Shown: piece by piece, positions 38,769 to 46,965 of the stretch
How the letters are laid out: every line of letters starts with the position of its first letter
Position numbering within the stretch: the stretch's first letter is position 1
Origin: Byssovorax sp.
GTDB lineage: Bacteria > Myxococcota_A > Polyangia > Polyangiales > Polyangiaceae
NCBI GenBank assembly: GCA_025362495.1
Contig: JANYGI010000138.1
Span: forward strand, 56,523 to 120,522
Direction: 5' to 3'
Length of the DNA stretch: 64,000 nucleotides
Made by a program: the position numbers and the translations under genes
Notes under the pieces: generated by a model
What the model saw: only the letters and a program-made list of their open reading frames with translations
Databases searched by the model: none
What the model was told of the DNA's origin: nothing

Positions 38769-39239
38769 CTACTCGGCCTCTTCTTCGCCCTCTTCTTCGT
38801 CGTCCTCGTCGTCTTCTTCGTCCTCGTCCTCGTCCTCGTCCTCCTCGTCCTCGTCTTCGTCTTCGTCCGCGACGTACTCGTACTCGTAGTCGTAAACGAT
38901 GTACTCGGGCTCCGACTTCAGGACGATCAACCACTCTGCCTCGTCGTAGTCATCGGCGACGGAGGAATCGATTCCATCCGCGAGGGCGTCGCGGGTCGCG
39001 GGCCCGACCAGGCCATCGACCGTGAGGTCCGCGTACGACTGGAAATGCCGCACGACGGCCTCGGTCTCGCCGCCGAACTTGCCGTCGACGTCGAGGCCGT
39101 AGCCCCACGCGTTCACGGCGTCCTGCAGCGTCGAGACTGCGTCGCCGCTGGATCCGCGCGCGAGCACCCCGGGCTTCGACTTGCCTGCGCCCGATACGGG
39201 CTTCTTCTTGCCGCTCGGCGCCTTCGCTTGCTTCGTCAT
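38769..39239 (-). CDS. Peptidoglycan-binding domain protein with poly-acidic tail
   Basis: A 156-residue protein. The N-terminal 25 residues are Lys/Ser-rich. A PG_binding_1-type domain spans about 27-90 (ARGSSGDAVSTLQDAVNAWG, DGKFGGETEAVVRHFQ, VDGLVGPATRDALADG). A Tyr/Glu segment and then about 35 almost uninterrupted Asp/Glu residues end the chain, encoded by a GAC/GAG-type simple repeat (about 38772-38868). No export signal is visible. The domain usually binds cell-wall polymer; the acidic tail could bind calcium or basic partners. It shares its domain type with the proteins at 41130-44330 and 44335-44973. Confidence 0.78.
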   Translation of the reverse strand: MTKQAKAPSGKKKPVSGAGKSKPGVLARGSSGDAVSTLQDAVNAWGYGLDVDGKFGGETEAVVRHFQSYADLTVDGLVGPATRDALADGIDSSVADDYDEAEWLIVLKSEPEYIVYDYEYEYVADEDEDEDEEDEDEDEDEEDDEDDEEEGEEEAE

Positions 39240-39352
39240 GTACTGTCTCCGTTGGCCTGCTGGGACGTGGTGAAGAGGATCGGCTCGTCACCTGGTTTCC
39301 TGAGCGGCGATGAAGCCCGGTGACCGCTGCAGGGGATCGGGATGTTCGCAAC

Positions 39353-39366
39353 AAGTCGCGCGACTT
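39353..39366. promoter_or_regulatory. Perfect 14-bp palindrome, candidate operator
   Basis: AAGTCGCGCGACTT is a perfect palindrome flanked by CAAC on both sides. It lies in the otherwise empty 240-bp gap, 114 bp upstream of the PG-binding gene's start, in a locally AT-richer patch. An operator is plausible but no regulator is implicated. Confidence 0.3.
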
Positions 39367-39479
39367 TCAACAAATCAGCGGGATCGATGACGAAATTCAC
39401 GTCACCGCACCGGCTCTGCGCGATGCCCGGCTCGCCTCGCTCCCCATCTCGCGAGGCGCGCCCGCGAGCGCGGCTCGGC

Positions 39480-40439
39480 TCATGGATACGGGATCGGCGT
39501 CCCGTCGGCGTCATAGACGTTGCCAGTCACCGTCGGGTTCGGATCATCGAACGTCCACGGCCCGTACCCGGCGTCCTTGCCAAAGCGGTTGTTCACCACC
39601 AGGGTATTCTTGGGCGCTGTAGCGCCGCTCCCGCGGATGTTGAGCGTCCACCCGCCGCCCGAGAGCCAGGAGCACTCGATGCTCAGATCCTCGGTCGGGA
39701 CGCCGCCCTCATCGCCGGTCTGCACCGCGGCGTTGCTCGCGCCCGAGAGCACGCTGTGGCGGATGGTGACGCCCTTGCCACCCGTCGACTGGACATCATC
39801 GTTGTGCTCGCCGGGGCCGTTGGACAGATCGTGGATCCAGCAGTCCTCGATCAGCACGTTCGAGTCGGCCTTGAGCCCGTCGGACGAGCCATGGATGTTC
39901 AGCCGCCGCGCCGTGTAGTTGGCGAACGAGATCGCCGCCGTCACGTCGCCCGTCGTGCCGATGATCTCGCTGTCCTCGACGAGGAGGCCGGTGTTGTCGC
40001 TGTCGAAGTAGCGGACCGGGTAGTAATCGCTGCTGGTGATCCGCACCTTGCGCAGGATCACATCGTTGGCGAGCACGGTGACGCTCCCGGTGATGTCGAG
40101 GTTCTCGACGACGGCGCCGTTGTCGGTGACCGTGATCGAGCCGCTCGGCGTGAGCTTGGTGCCGGCGGGGACGCCGGTGTTCGAGGCGTCGGGCTTCGGC
40201 CCGGAGCACGCCGACATGCCGCCGCCGACACCGCTGCTGCTCGTCGCGCTCGCGCCGCCGCTGCTCGTGCTGCTCGACGCGCCGCCGCTGCCCGCGGTCG
40301 CCGTCGCTGTCGACGAGGTGCCGGCGCCGCCGCCCGCGCCGCTGGTGGTCGAGGTGGCCACGGTGCCGCCGCCGCTGCCGCACGCCGCCGTGCACGTGAA
40401 GGTCGCGGCGAGGAGGGACGAGGCGAGGAACGAGCGCAT
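39480..40439 (-). CDS. Lipoprotein with right-handed parallel beta-helix
   Basis: A 319-residue protein; ATG 40439 follows AAAGGCG, with an in-frame TTG 6 nt upstream as an alternative. The signal peptide ends in a lipobox (CTAAC, Cys20). A Gly/Ser/Thr linker of about 55 residues follows. The rest shows the recurring short-strand pattern of pectate-lyase-like beta-helices: VVENLDITGSVTVLANDVIL, RKVRITSSDYYPVRYFDSDN, GLLVEDSEIIG, VLIEDCWIHDLSN. Catalytic residues of a specific lyase family could not be placed. It probably sits at the cell surface and binds or cleaves polysaccharide; this is inference from the fold. Confidence 0.78.
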   Translation of the reverse strand: MRSFLASSLLAATFTCTAACGSGGGTVATSTTSGAGGGAGTSSTATATAGSGGASSSTSSGGASATSSSGVGGGMSACSGPKPDASNTGVPAGTKLTPSGSITVTDNGAVVENLDITGSVTVLANDVILRKVRITSSDYYPVRYFDSDNTGLLVEDSEIIGTTGDVTAAISFANYTARRLNIHGSSDGLKADSNVLIEDCWIHDLSNGPGEHNDDVQSTGGKGVTIRHSVLSGASNAAVQTGDEGGVPTEDLSIECSWLSGGGWTLNIRGSGATAPKNTLVVNNRFGKDAGYGPWTFDDPNPTVTGNVYDADGTPIPYP

Positions 40440-40630
40440 GAGCAAACGCCTTTCGGGTGCGCGTCGCTCATCGCGAGGGCGCGCCGCATCATGCCGAGAA
40501 AACCGGCCCCGTGCGCCGAATTCGAGCGGTGCTCGCGCGGCGGACGCGCAGGTGAGCCTTGACAGGGGCGGTGGTTCTGGCGCTTCGTACTCGTCCCGGA
40601 CAGCGGCCGCTGGCCCGGACCACGCCAGTC

Positions 40631-41143
40631 ATGCCCACCACCTCACGCCACGCTGTCGCGCTCGGATCCCCGGGGGAGACGCACGCCAATACCCTCGTCC
40701 TCGGCGGCGCGACCCTGGTCATCCCGCTCGAGATGGACCCGGACGGCGATCCGCTCCACGACGACGAGGTCCGCGTCTGGTCGCCGCGCGGCGGCTACGA
40801 CCGGACGATGCTCGCCGACGAGCCCTGCGTCGAGCCAGATCGCGCCGCGCGCCTGATGCTCTATCGCTTCGACGACGTGCCGCTCGGCGTCTATCGCGTC
40901 GCGGTGTGCGTGGCGGGCGAGTGGCACGATCTGATGCACGATCTGGTGATCGCGCGCGACGGCTCGTACCTCGGCGGCACCAGGCTCGCGACCGACAAAC
41001 CTTCGGTGCAAGCCGCCACGTCGAGCGGCGAGGCCACGGACGACGAGCCCGAAGAAGAAGCCGAGAGCGACGGCCTCGACGCCCCCGAGCCGGACCAGCG
41101 CACGTTCAATCAATCCCGTCCCCTCGAGGATGCCAGTGAGTGA
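40631..41143 (+). CDS. Hypothetical beta-rich protein upstream of M15-like gene
   Basis: A 170-residue protein; ATG 40631 (MPTTSRHAVALGSPGETHAN) is preferred over the longer open frame. The middle is beta-rich (TLVLGGATLVIPLEMDPDGD, LMLYRFDDVPLGVYRVAVCV, GEWHDLMHDLVIARDGSY). The C-terminal 40 residues are acidic and disordered (DDEPEEEAESDGLDAPEPD). No signal peptide. Its 3' end overlaps the start of the 1,066-residue gene by 14 nt, so the two are co-translated. No family recognised; a chaperone, adaptor or immunity role for the downstream protein is only a guess from position. Confidence 0.68.
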   Translation: MPTTSRHAVALGSPGETHANTLVLGGATLVIPLEMDPDGDPLHDDEVRVWSPRGGYDRTMLADEPCVEPDRAARLMLYRFDDVPLGVYRVAVCVAGEWHDLMHDLVIARDGSYLGGTRLATDKPSVQAATSSGEATDDEPEEEAESDGLDAPEPDQRTFNQSRPLEDASE

Positions 41144-44100
41144 CGCACCCGCGGCGAAGACCGCCTACGCCCCGCCGAGCCTCAGCGTCCGCGTGCGCTG
41201 CGCGGTCGACGAGAAGCACTCCATGTCGGGCCTGTTCGTCATCCTCCGGATGGCCCTCGCCGGCCCGTCGCACCCGTCGATCGACAAGGTGATCGCGGTC
41301 CACGACGGCGCCGCCGATCCTGCCGCGCCGGCCTCCGCGCCCGCCGAGAACCCCGACGCGGTCGCGCTGGCGACGCGGTTCGTGTGCACCATCGTCGACG
41401 CGCACGGGTTCCTCCAGCCAGTCCACGACGACAGCAATCCCTGGCACGAGATCTTCGCGCCCGATCCGCCGCTCGCCCCGCCGCGCAAAGGGGTCGCGCC
41501 CAAGACCCGCGACATGGCGCGCATCCCCGTCGACACCGGGGGGACGTTCGTCGGCTGCTTGCTCCGTCACCCGCAGCCGAGCTTCGCGCGGGCGCTGACG
41601 CGGTGGCTCAACACCGGCGACGATCACGCCGGGCACGGCTTCGCCGCCTGGAACAAGGCTCGATCGCCCCTCGCCGGCGAGAAGCCGCTCGGCGGACGCG
41701 AGCTCCTCGCGCGCGTGCTCGACCTCTCCAAGGACACCTCGAGCGGGACGCAGCTCGTGCTCAGCGTATCGGAGGACGCCGCGGACTACCTCCCTCCCCG
41801 GCACGCTTCTCACGAGGGCTGGCTGCTCTACCACGACATGCCGCACGGGGCCTGCGCTCCGGTGCAAACCCAGGTCAAGGCGCTGCAGCGGCGCCTCGGG
41901 CTCCTGCGCTTCCCGATCGGGGGCGAGTCGAACGCGTACGCGCCCGACAAGGTCAACGACGGCAAATTCGATACTCGCACGCTCTCGGCCGTGCTCGCGT
42001 TCCAGCAGCAGGCGGCCGAGGGCAAGGCGGTCCAGCCGCTCGCCTGGCCGCCGGGGCACACCGAGCAGTCCGACGGCCGCCACGACTGGTGGTTCGTCGT
42101 CGCCCGCGAGGTCCCGGTCGACAAGCTCGAAGGCGTGCTCCCCGCGTGCTGCGACGAGAAGACGTGGAATGCCATCGACGCCTGGGTGGCGGCCAGGGTG
42201 CGAAGGCCGGGGATGATCCTCGTCAAGAACCCGGTCACGTACATGCGCTGGGACGCCGCGCTCTCCGTGCTGGCCTGGAAGAAGCTCGCGGCGACGTTCG
42301 GTGTCCGCTACGACGAGCCCGGCACCTCCGAAGAGGAGACCCAGCTCGCCTCCGGGTACTCCCTCGCCGACCTCAACGCGGGCCTCGAGCTCGGCATCGC
42401 GCACCCGCACAAGACCGGTCACGCCATCGATTTCGGCGTCGTCACCGACGAGTCTGGCCCTCTGTCCGATTGGTCGCGTCCGCGGTCGAACTGGCCAATC
42501 CACTACGAAGGCCAGTGGGTGCTCTGGAACACTGGCAACATCGACAAGACCGAAGGACCGCGCCGGAAGCTCGCCGACGCGAAGAAGGCGCGCCTGGATC
42601 GCGACGCCGCGCAGAAGAAGAGCGCCGTCGCCGAGACCGCGGCGAACGACGCCGTCACCGCGGCGAACGCGCTCGATCCGCCGAACCCCGCGAAGCAGAA
42701 GTCGGCCACCGCGGCGCGCGATCGCGCCTCGATCGCGCGCGCGAAGGCCGACACGGCCCTCGCCGACGCGACGGCCGCCGTCGACAAGGCCCAGAAGGAT
42801 CTCGACGCCGCGCAGAAGCAGTTCGAGGCCTACCGCGACGATCCGCGGCACCTGCACGAGTGGTGGATCCACTTCCGCCTCTACGCCCACAGCCGACTCG
42901 ATGTCTTCGGCGATCCCGACCGCGGCTTCGACGCGCTCTACAAGGCCGTCGACGGCATGACGGTCGGCCTCGTGAAATCGCTGAACAAGGACTTCGGCGA
43001 CACGCCCGCTGCCGATCGCGACGCGTTCCTGGCCGAGAACCTCAAGTTCCTCTCCGACTGGGAGAACGAGCTGAAGGGCAACCTCGGTCCCCCCGAGTCG
43101 CGCAGCGCCGCGGGGCGCGCCCTGGTCCGTGATACCGTGTTTCGCGCCACGGTCCGCCAGTGGGTTTACAACCCCTACTCGCGCGGCGCTGGCAAGCCGG
43201 GCGACGAGATCCACCCTGGAACGGACACCGATCCGCTCGGCTACCTCGACGCCGAGAAGAGCGCGAAGCCCGGCGTACCGCCCGCGTCGAGATCCTTCGT
43301 GAACCTGACCTACCTCGGCTGGCGCTGCGGGATGTTCCGGATCGGCGGGCAGGTCGGGCGGCTGCGCGATCCCCACATCGACGGACAGAAGGCGCCTCGT
43401 CAGGCCATCACGGCGGTGAGCACGCTCTTCGGCAAGATCGTCGGCCTGATCGATCGCATGGGCCGCGACGGCTCGGACGAGAAGGGCGAGGTCATCCTCT
43501 CGAAGCAGCTCCAGAGGCACCTCCCGGATCTCGACGTCGACTTCATGAAGCGCTGGGCCCGCGCCCTGACGGCGCTGCGACCGAACCCGCCCAGGGGTGT
43601 CCCGATCGTGGTCACCCTCAGCAAGCCGCAGGTCACGATCGAGCTCACGGCTACCGACGCCGGGCTCGCCCAGCTCCAGCCGGTGTGGGACAAGCTCGAG
43701 GAGAGCGGCAAGGACTTCTTCGTCCTCGTCGCGGCGGGGCCGAGCACACTGCTCGATCCTGCGTTGATCGCCACGAGCGGCAAGCCCGGTCTGGTCGCGG
43801 CCGACGCCGGCAAGATCGACACGGGCTCGGCCTGGCGCGCGAAGCTCGAGAACGTCGCGACGCTCTTCAAGGAGAAGGTCGCGACGGCCAACATCGCGCC
43901 CGACGCCAAGGCCGCGGCGACGCCCGAGAAGAAGCCGGCGGTGCGCTCGGTCAAGCGCGATCCGAAAGACTGGCAGATCACCCTGCAACCGGTGTTCGAG
44001 AAGGTCACTCCGAAGAGCCTGGACGAGGTGGCCTTCCAGCCTCAACACCCCTGCGAGCTGCCGGCGCCCGGCCACGGCGAGCCGCTCGAGTGGTGGCACT

Positions 44101-44330
44101 ACCAGCACAAGGAATCGGTGAAGAAGCTGTATCCCCTCATGCTGAAGGACATCGGCTATGCGGCCGAGCTCCTGTTCCGCAAGCGGCAGGCGCCCGAGCA
44201 AGACGAGCCCGAAGCCTACGCGGGGCGCGGCATCGGCGCCAACCCGGTGCAGGAGCACCTGCCCTCGTTCTTCATGCCCGCTCCGAAGGCGCCGGAGAAC
44301 GGTGACACCGAGTCAGCGCGGGTCTGGTGA
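41130..44330 (+). CDS. Large peptidoglycan-binding protein with M15-peptidase-like motifs
   Basis: A 1,066-residue protein with no signal peptide. A PG_binding_1-like domain is at about 244-295 (VQTQVKALQRRLGLLRFP, DGKFDTRTLSAVLAFQQQ). Further on, HKTGHAID (His427, Gly430, Ala432, Asp434) matches HxxGxAxD of zinc D,D/L,D-peptidases such as VanX. EWWIH (Glu577...His581) resembles the second zinc/catalytic motif EWWH with one extra residue. An Ala/Lys/Asp-rich coiled-coil of about 95 residues (475-568) lies between them. The C-terminal half is alpha/beta with no recognised domain and ends in a Pro-rich tail. Cell-wall hydrolysis is plausible but unproven. It overlaps the upstream gene by 14 nt; the LysM-like gene follows after 4 nt. 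Confidence 0.75.
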   Translation: MPVSDAPAAKTAYAPPSLSVRVRCAVDEKHSMSGLFVILRMALAGPSHPSIDKVIAVHDGAADPAAPASAPAENPDAVALATRFVCTIVDAHGFLQPVHDDSNPWHEIFAPDPPLAPPRKGVAPKTRDMARIPVDTGGTFVGCLLRHPQPSFARALTRWLNTGDDHAGHGFAAWNKARSPLAGEKPLGGRELLARVLDLSKDTSSGTQLVLSVSEDAADYLPPRHASHEGWLLYHDMPHGACAPVQTQVKALQRRLGLLRFPIGGESNAYAPDKVNDGKFDTRTLSAVLAFQQQAAEGKAVQPLAWPPGHTEQSDGRHDWWFVVAREVPVDKLEGVLPACCDEKTWNAIDAWVAARVRRPGMILVKNPVTYMRWDAALSVLAWKKLAATFGVRYDEPGTSEEETQLASGYSLADLNAGLELGIAHPHKTGHAIDFGVVTDESGPLSDWSRPRSNWPIHYEGQWVLWNTGNIDKTEGPRRKLADAKKARLDRDAAQKKSAVAETAANDAVTAANALDPPNPAKQKSATAARDRASIARAKADTALADATAAVDKAQKDLDAAQKQFEAYRDDPRHLHEWWIHFRLYAHSRLDVFGDPDRGFDALYKAVDGMTVGLVKSLNKDFGDTPAADRDAFLAENLKFLSDWENELKGNLGPPESRSAAGRALVRDTVFRATVRQWVYNPYSRGAGKPGDEIHPGTDTDPLGYLDAEKSAKPGVPPASRSFVNLTYLGWRCGMFRIGGQVGRLRDPHIDGQKAPRQAITAVSTLFGKIVGLIDRMGRDGSDEKGEVILSKQLQRHLPDLDVDFMKRWARALTALRPNPPRGVPIVVTLSKPQVTIELTATDAGLAQLQPVWDKLEESGKDFFVLVAAGPSTLLDPALIATSGKPGLVAADAGKIDTGSAWRAKLENVATLFKEKVATANIAPDAKAAATPEKKPAVRSVKRDPKDWQITLQPVFEKVTPKSLDEVAFQPQHPCELPAPGHGEPLEWWHYQHKESVKKLYPLMLKDIGYAAELLFRKRQAPEQDEPEAYAGRGIGANPVQEHLPSFFMPAPKAPENGDTESARVW

Positions 44331-44334
44331 CGCG

Positions 44335-44973
44335 ATGCCCATCCATGTAGTCAAGCAGGGAGAGTGCTTTGCCACAATCGCCCAGGCTCACGGCCTGCGC
44401 GGCGACGCGCTCTACAAGCACCCCGACAACGCCGCGCTGCGAAAGAAGCGGCCGAACCCCAACATCCTTCACCCCGGCGACGAGGTGGCGATCCCCGAGC
44501 GCGAGCCGAAGGAGCTGAGCGTGCCCAGCGGCGCGAAGCACCGGTTCAAGGTCAAGATCTCGAAGCGCGAGCTCCGCCTGCGGCTGCTCGATCACGGCGG
44601 CGATCCGATCGCCGGCGCGGCGTACGTGCTCGAGGCCGACGGCGAGCGCGTGGAAGGCAAGACGACGGGCGACGGCGAAATCGTCGAGGCCATCAGCAGC
44701 GGCGCGCGCACCGCGACGCTGACCGTGGGAGCGCGCGTGCTCGTCCTCGAGTGCGCCGCCCTCGATCCGCTCACCGACGCCCCCGACGAGGGCGTGAGCG
44801 GCGCCCGCGAGCGCCTGCGCAACCTCGGCTACGACGTCGGCGAGGCGTCGAGCGAGCTCGATCCGCGCACGCGCACGGCGCTGGCGCTCTTCCAGCACGA
44901 GGCGAACATCGACGTCACCGGAAAGCTCGACGACACGACCCGCGCCAGGCTCGGCGCCGCCCACCGCTGCTGA
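44335..44973 (+). CDS. LysM-like plus peptidoglycan-binding domain protein
   Basis: A 212-residue protein starting MPIHVVKQGECFATIAQAHG, a LysM-type opening. The segment to about residue 55 (ALYKHPDNAALRKKRPNPNI, LHPGDEVAIPE) completes the module. A central beta domain (about 65-140; RFKVKISKRELRLRLLDHGG, YVLEADGERVEGKTTGDGEI) precedes a PG_binding_1 domain (about 152-210; ARERLRNLGYDVGEASSELD, RTRTALALFQHEANIDVTGK). This exact order is familiar from proteins encoded beside contractile-injection and type VI secretion spike genes, as I recall it. No spike gene is in this window. It is 4 nt after the M15-like gene. Confidence 0.82.
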   Translation: MPIHVVKQGECFATIAQAHGLRGDALYKHPDNAALRKKRPNPNILHPGDEVAIPEREPKELSVPSGAKHRFKVKISKRELRLRLLDHGGDPIAGAAYVLEADGERVEGKTTGDGEIVEAISSGARTATLTVGARVLVLECAALDPLTDAPDEGVSGARERLRNLGYDVGEASSELDPRTRTALALFQHEANIDVTGKLDDTTRARLGAAHRC

Positions 44974-44991
44974 AAGACGCCGCCGTCATGG

Positions 44992-45023
44992 CCTCTCCCC
45001 GCTCACGAGAGCGGGTGGAGAGG
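44992..45023 (+). terminator. Hairpin after the PG-binding cluster
   Basis: CCTCTCCCCGCTC pairs with GAGCGGGTGGAGAGG across a 4-nt loop with a 2-nt bulge, starting 19 nt after the stop. No U-tract, so a weak terminator or 3'-end structure. Confidence 0.5.
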
Positions 45024-45348
45024 GTGGCATTGGCCCCGGGCAGGCGGCCTCTGAAACACCGAATTAGCGCGCCAAGCATCGGGGAGATCGTCGAGCGGCC
45101 GCGCGAGAATGAAGCTGCCGAAATTGCCCGCCGACGATCGCTCCGAAGACGGCGAAGGAGATGAGCTTCATCTTCTTCAGCGTCATCAGCGCCGAGTCGA
45201 TTTCGCTCCCGCTCAACCCTCCTCCGGGATCCTCGATCACCGTCGGCGCGATCGCGCCGATCACCCCGGGGCCGGCAGAGCGAGGCGCCGATCGTGGATC
45301 GATCGCCGCCGGGGGAACTTCGGCGCGAGCCGGCTGTCGCCCCCGCGG
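45024..45348. other. Gap without a supported gene
   Basis: No plus frame here has good codon structure. A 40-codon minus frame (45064-45183; MTLKKMKLISFAVFGAIVGG) reads like a membrane segment but is the tail of a long shadow frame, so I do not call it. The stretch probably holds the promoter for the ExbD-like gene. Confidence 0.35.
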
Positions 45349-45906
45349 ATGCCGTCCACCTTGCCCGCTCCGCTCAGCGCGTCGCAACGATCTCGCATTC
45401 GCCGGCTCGCCCGGCCGGTGGATCCCGCCCCCGGCGACGAGGCCGGTGAGCTCAACATCGTTCCTTATCTCGACATCATCACCAACATCATGATGTTCGT
45501 CCTCGCGAGCGTGGCAGTCACCTTCGTGGGGACGATCAACATCCAGGCGGCGTTCGCCGGACCGCGAGTGTCCGAGCACGATGTCCACGCGCTCCACCTC
45601 ACGGCGATCGTATCGGCCGAGGGCGTGGCGCTCACCACCGCGGACGGGCACATCGCGCCGGGCTGCGGCGCGATCGGCGCGGGGGTGACGGTGCCGAAGC
45701 GCGGCGAGGACAACGATCTCGTCGGCCTGAGCGCGTGCGCGCGGCGGATCAAGGGCGCGCGGGCCGAGTCGGCCCTGGAGACGCAGGTGACGCTCACGGC
45801 GAGCCCCGACGTGCCGTATCAGACGGTGATCGCGATCATGGATGCTCTGCGGAGCGACGAGGCAGGCGAGCTGTTCCCCGCGGTTCACCTGGGCGTCGCG
45901 CGGTAG
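45349..45906 (+). CDS. ExbD/TolR-family protein, orphan
   Basis: A 185-residue protein with start ATG 45349; the frame is open upstream but implausible. After a basic cytoplasmic N-terminus comes ELNIVPYLDIITNIMMFVLA, the ExbD/TolR entry motif. Asp42 is at the position of the proton-carrying Asp in the single membrane helix (about 38-58). The periplasmic domain ends with VPYQTVIAIMDALR, also typical. Family members work with ExbB/TolQ to energise outer-membrane processes, but no ExbB/TolQ gene is nearby. Two Cys (about 107 and 127) could form a periplasmic disulfide. Its 3' end overlaps the convergent acyltransferase by 71 bp. Confidence 0.8.
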   Translation: MPSTLPAPLSASQRSRIRRLARPVDPAPGDEAGELNIVPYLDIITNIMMFVLASVAVTFVGTINIQAAFAGPRVSEHDVHALHLTAIVSAEGVALTTADGHIAPGCGAIGAGVTVPKRGEDNDLVGLSACARRIKGARAESALETQVTLTASPDVPYQTVIAIMDALRSDEAGELFPAVHLGVAR

Positions 45907-46771
45907 CGTTCGCGTCGACGTTCTTCCAGCGCCGGTGCAGCCAGAGCCACTGCGCCGGGTGGGCGCGCACGAAGCCCTCCAGGGCGGCGGCCATGGTCCT
46001 CGTCGCGCGCTCGACGGCGCCGCGGCCGCGCAGCTCGTCGGGCGCGATCGCCGCGGCGAGCTCGAGCCGGTGGCGCCCGTCCGCGGTGCGATGGCCGAGC
46101 ACGAGGAGCAGCGGGACCCGCGCCCGCGCCGCGAGCAGCGCCGGGCCGAGATCGTGGAGGGCCGGCGCGCCCAGGAAGTGGAACGTCGCCACGCCCGAGC
46201 CGCGCTCGGGCACCTGATCGATCAGCATCGTGGTGATGTCGCCGGCGCGGAGCGCGTCGCGCACGTACGCCGCGGCGCCGAGCGCGTCGGCCAGCACGAC
46301 GCCCCGCTCCACGCGGAGGCGCTGCCAGTAGCGATCGAGCGCGCGCCACGAGAGGCGCTTCGTCACGACATGGAGCCGGGCCCCGCCGCACTCGCGCGCG
46401 ATCCATTGCGCCGCGGCGCACGCCGAGAGATCCCAGTTGCCGGTGTGCGCCGTGGCCACCACGACGCCGCGCCCGAGCGCCGCGCCTCGACGGAGCGCCT
46501 CGCCGCACGCGGGATCCATCGTGAAGTGCTCTGCGAGAGCCTCCGGCGGCCGGCCCGCGAGCCACAGCAATTCGAAGATCCCCGCGCCGAGCGAGGCGTA
46601 CATGCCGGTCGCCTCGGACGACGCCGAGGGCACGCCCGCGCGCTCCAGCGACGCCTCGACGTGACGTCGGCGGATGCGCAGCACCGAGCCCGCCAGGAAG
46701 CCCAGCGCGCCACCGAGCCCGCGCATCCAGCGAAACGGGAGGCGCGCGACGGCCGCGGCCAGAGCGCGCAT
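45836..46771 (-). CDS. Lipid A-type lysophospholipid acyltransferase (LpxL/HtrB-like)
   Basis: A 311-residue protein if begun at ATG 46771 (MRALAAAVARLPFRWMRGLG). The open frame continues to 46903, but that part lies inside the dispersed repeat at 46812-46965 and cannot be real coding. The catalytic HX4D motif is HTGNWD (His109, Asp114). Other family marks are the N-terminal membrane-associated helix, VVTKRLSWRALDRYWQRLRV, TMLIDQVPERGSGVATFHFL and the C-terminal HPAQWLWLHRRWK. It should transfer an acyl chain to lipid A or a related lipid at the inner membrane. Length is close to E. coli LpxL (306). Confidence 0.85.
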   Translation of the reverse strand: MRALAAAVARLPFRWMRGLGGALGFLAGSVLRIRRRHVEASLERAGVPSASSEATGMYASLGAGIFELLWLAGRPPEALAEHFTMDPACGEALRRGAALGRGVVVATAHTGNWDLSACAAAQWIARECGGARLHVVTKRLSWRALDRYWQRLRVERGVVLADALGAAAYVRDALRAGDITTMLIDQVPERGSGVATFHFLGAPALHDLGPALLAARARVPLLLVLGHRTADGRHRLELAAAIAPDELRGRGAVERATRTMAAALEGFVRAHPAQWLWLHRRWKNVDANATARRPGEPRGTARLPRRSAEHP

Positions 46772-46811
46772 CCAGAGCGGCCCGGGCGCGGAGCCCAGGC
46801 GGTCGCGCTTC

Positions 46812-46965
46812 AGAGCGTCTGAAAAAACCTCCCGTCGCCGGCCAGCGGACACGCGGCGCTCGCCTGCGTTGCTCGGATTCGACGTGCGTTCGCACGCCTT
46901 CATCCTCGCGCCTTGGCGAGCTTGCGTCTCCTTGGCCAGCTCGGTCCGGTTTTTTCAGCCGCTCT
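46812..46965. repeat. Dispersed ~153-bp inverted-repeat-bounded element, copy 1
   Basis: Ends are 18-bp imperfect inverted repeats (16 of 18) containing A6/T6 next to GG/CC. Inside is a CGTGCG/CGCACG palindrome. A second direct copy lies at 49139-49290 with long identical blocks such as TTGCTCGGATTCGACGTGCG and TTCGCACGCCTTCATCCTCG. The right end touches the stop codon of the 96-residue gene. T-tracts after GC-rich sequence on both strands suggest bidirectional terminator activity; a MITE- or REP-like origin is likely. Confidence 0.82.

Noticed and set aside
36757..38934. 725-codon minus frame antisense to the giant gene
   Set aside because: Low-complexity Arg/Gly/Val shadow. It also begins inside the acidic repeat of another gene.
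39236..39514. 92-codon minus frame ending in an ATGA overlap with the PG-binding gene
   Set aside because: The overlap is suggestive, but the frame has mixed, non-coding-like third positions and spans a perfect palindrome, so it is more likely upstream regulatory sequence.
41106..44258. 1,050-codon minus-strand frame antisense to the M15-like gene
   Set aside because: It mirrors the plus gene codon by codon (Val/Asp/Arg/Leu-rich shadow typical of high-GC DNA) and has no domain. The plus frame has recognisable PG-binding and peptidase-like motifs.
45064..45888. 274-codon minus frame with a membrane-like C-terminus
   Set aside because: Most of it is antisense to the ExbD-like gene; only the last 40 codons lie in free DNA, too little to support a gene.
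46772..46903. 44-codon N-terminal extension of the acyltransferase
   Set aside because: It lies in the dispersed repeat, whose other copy gives an unrelated extension on the deacetylase; real start placed at 46771.
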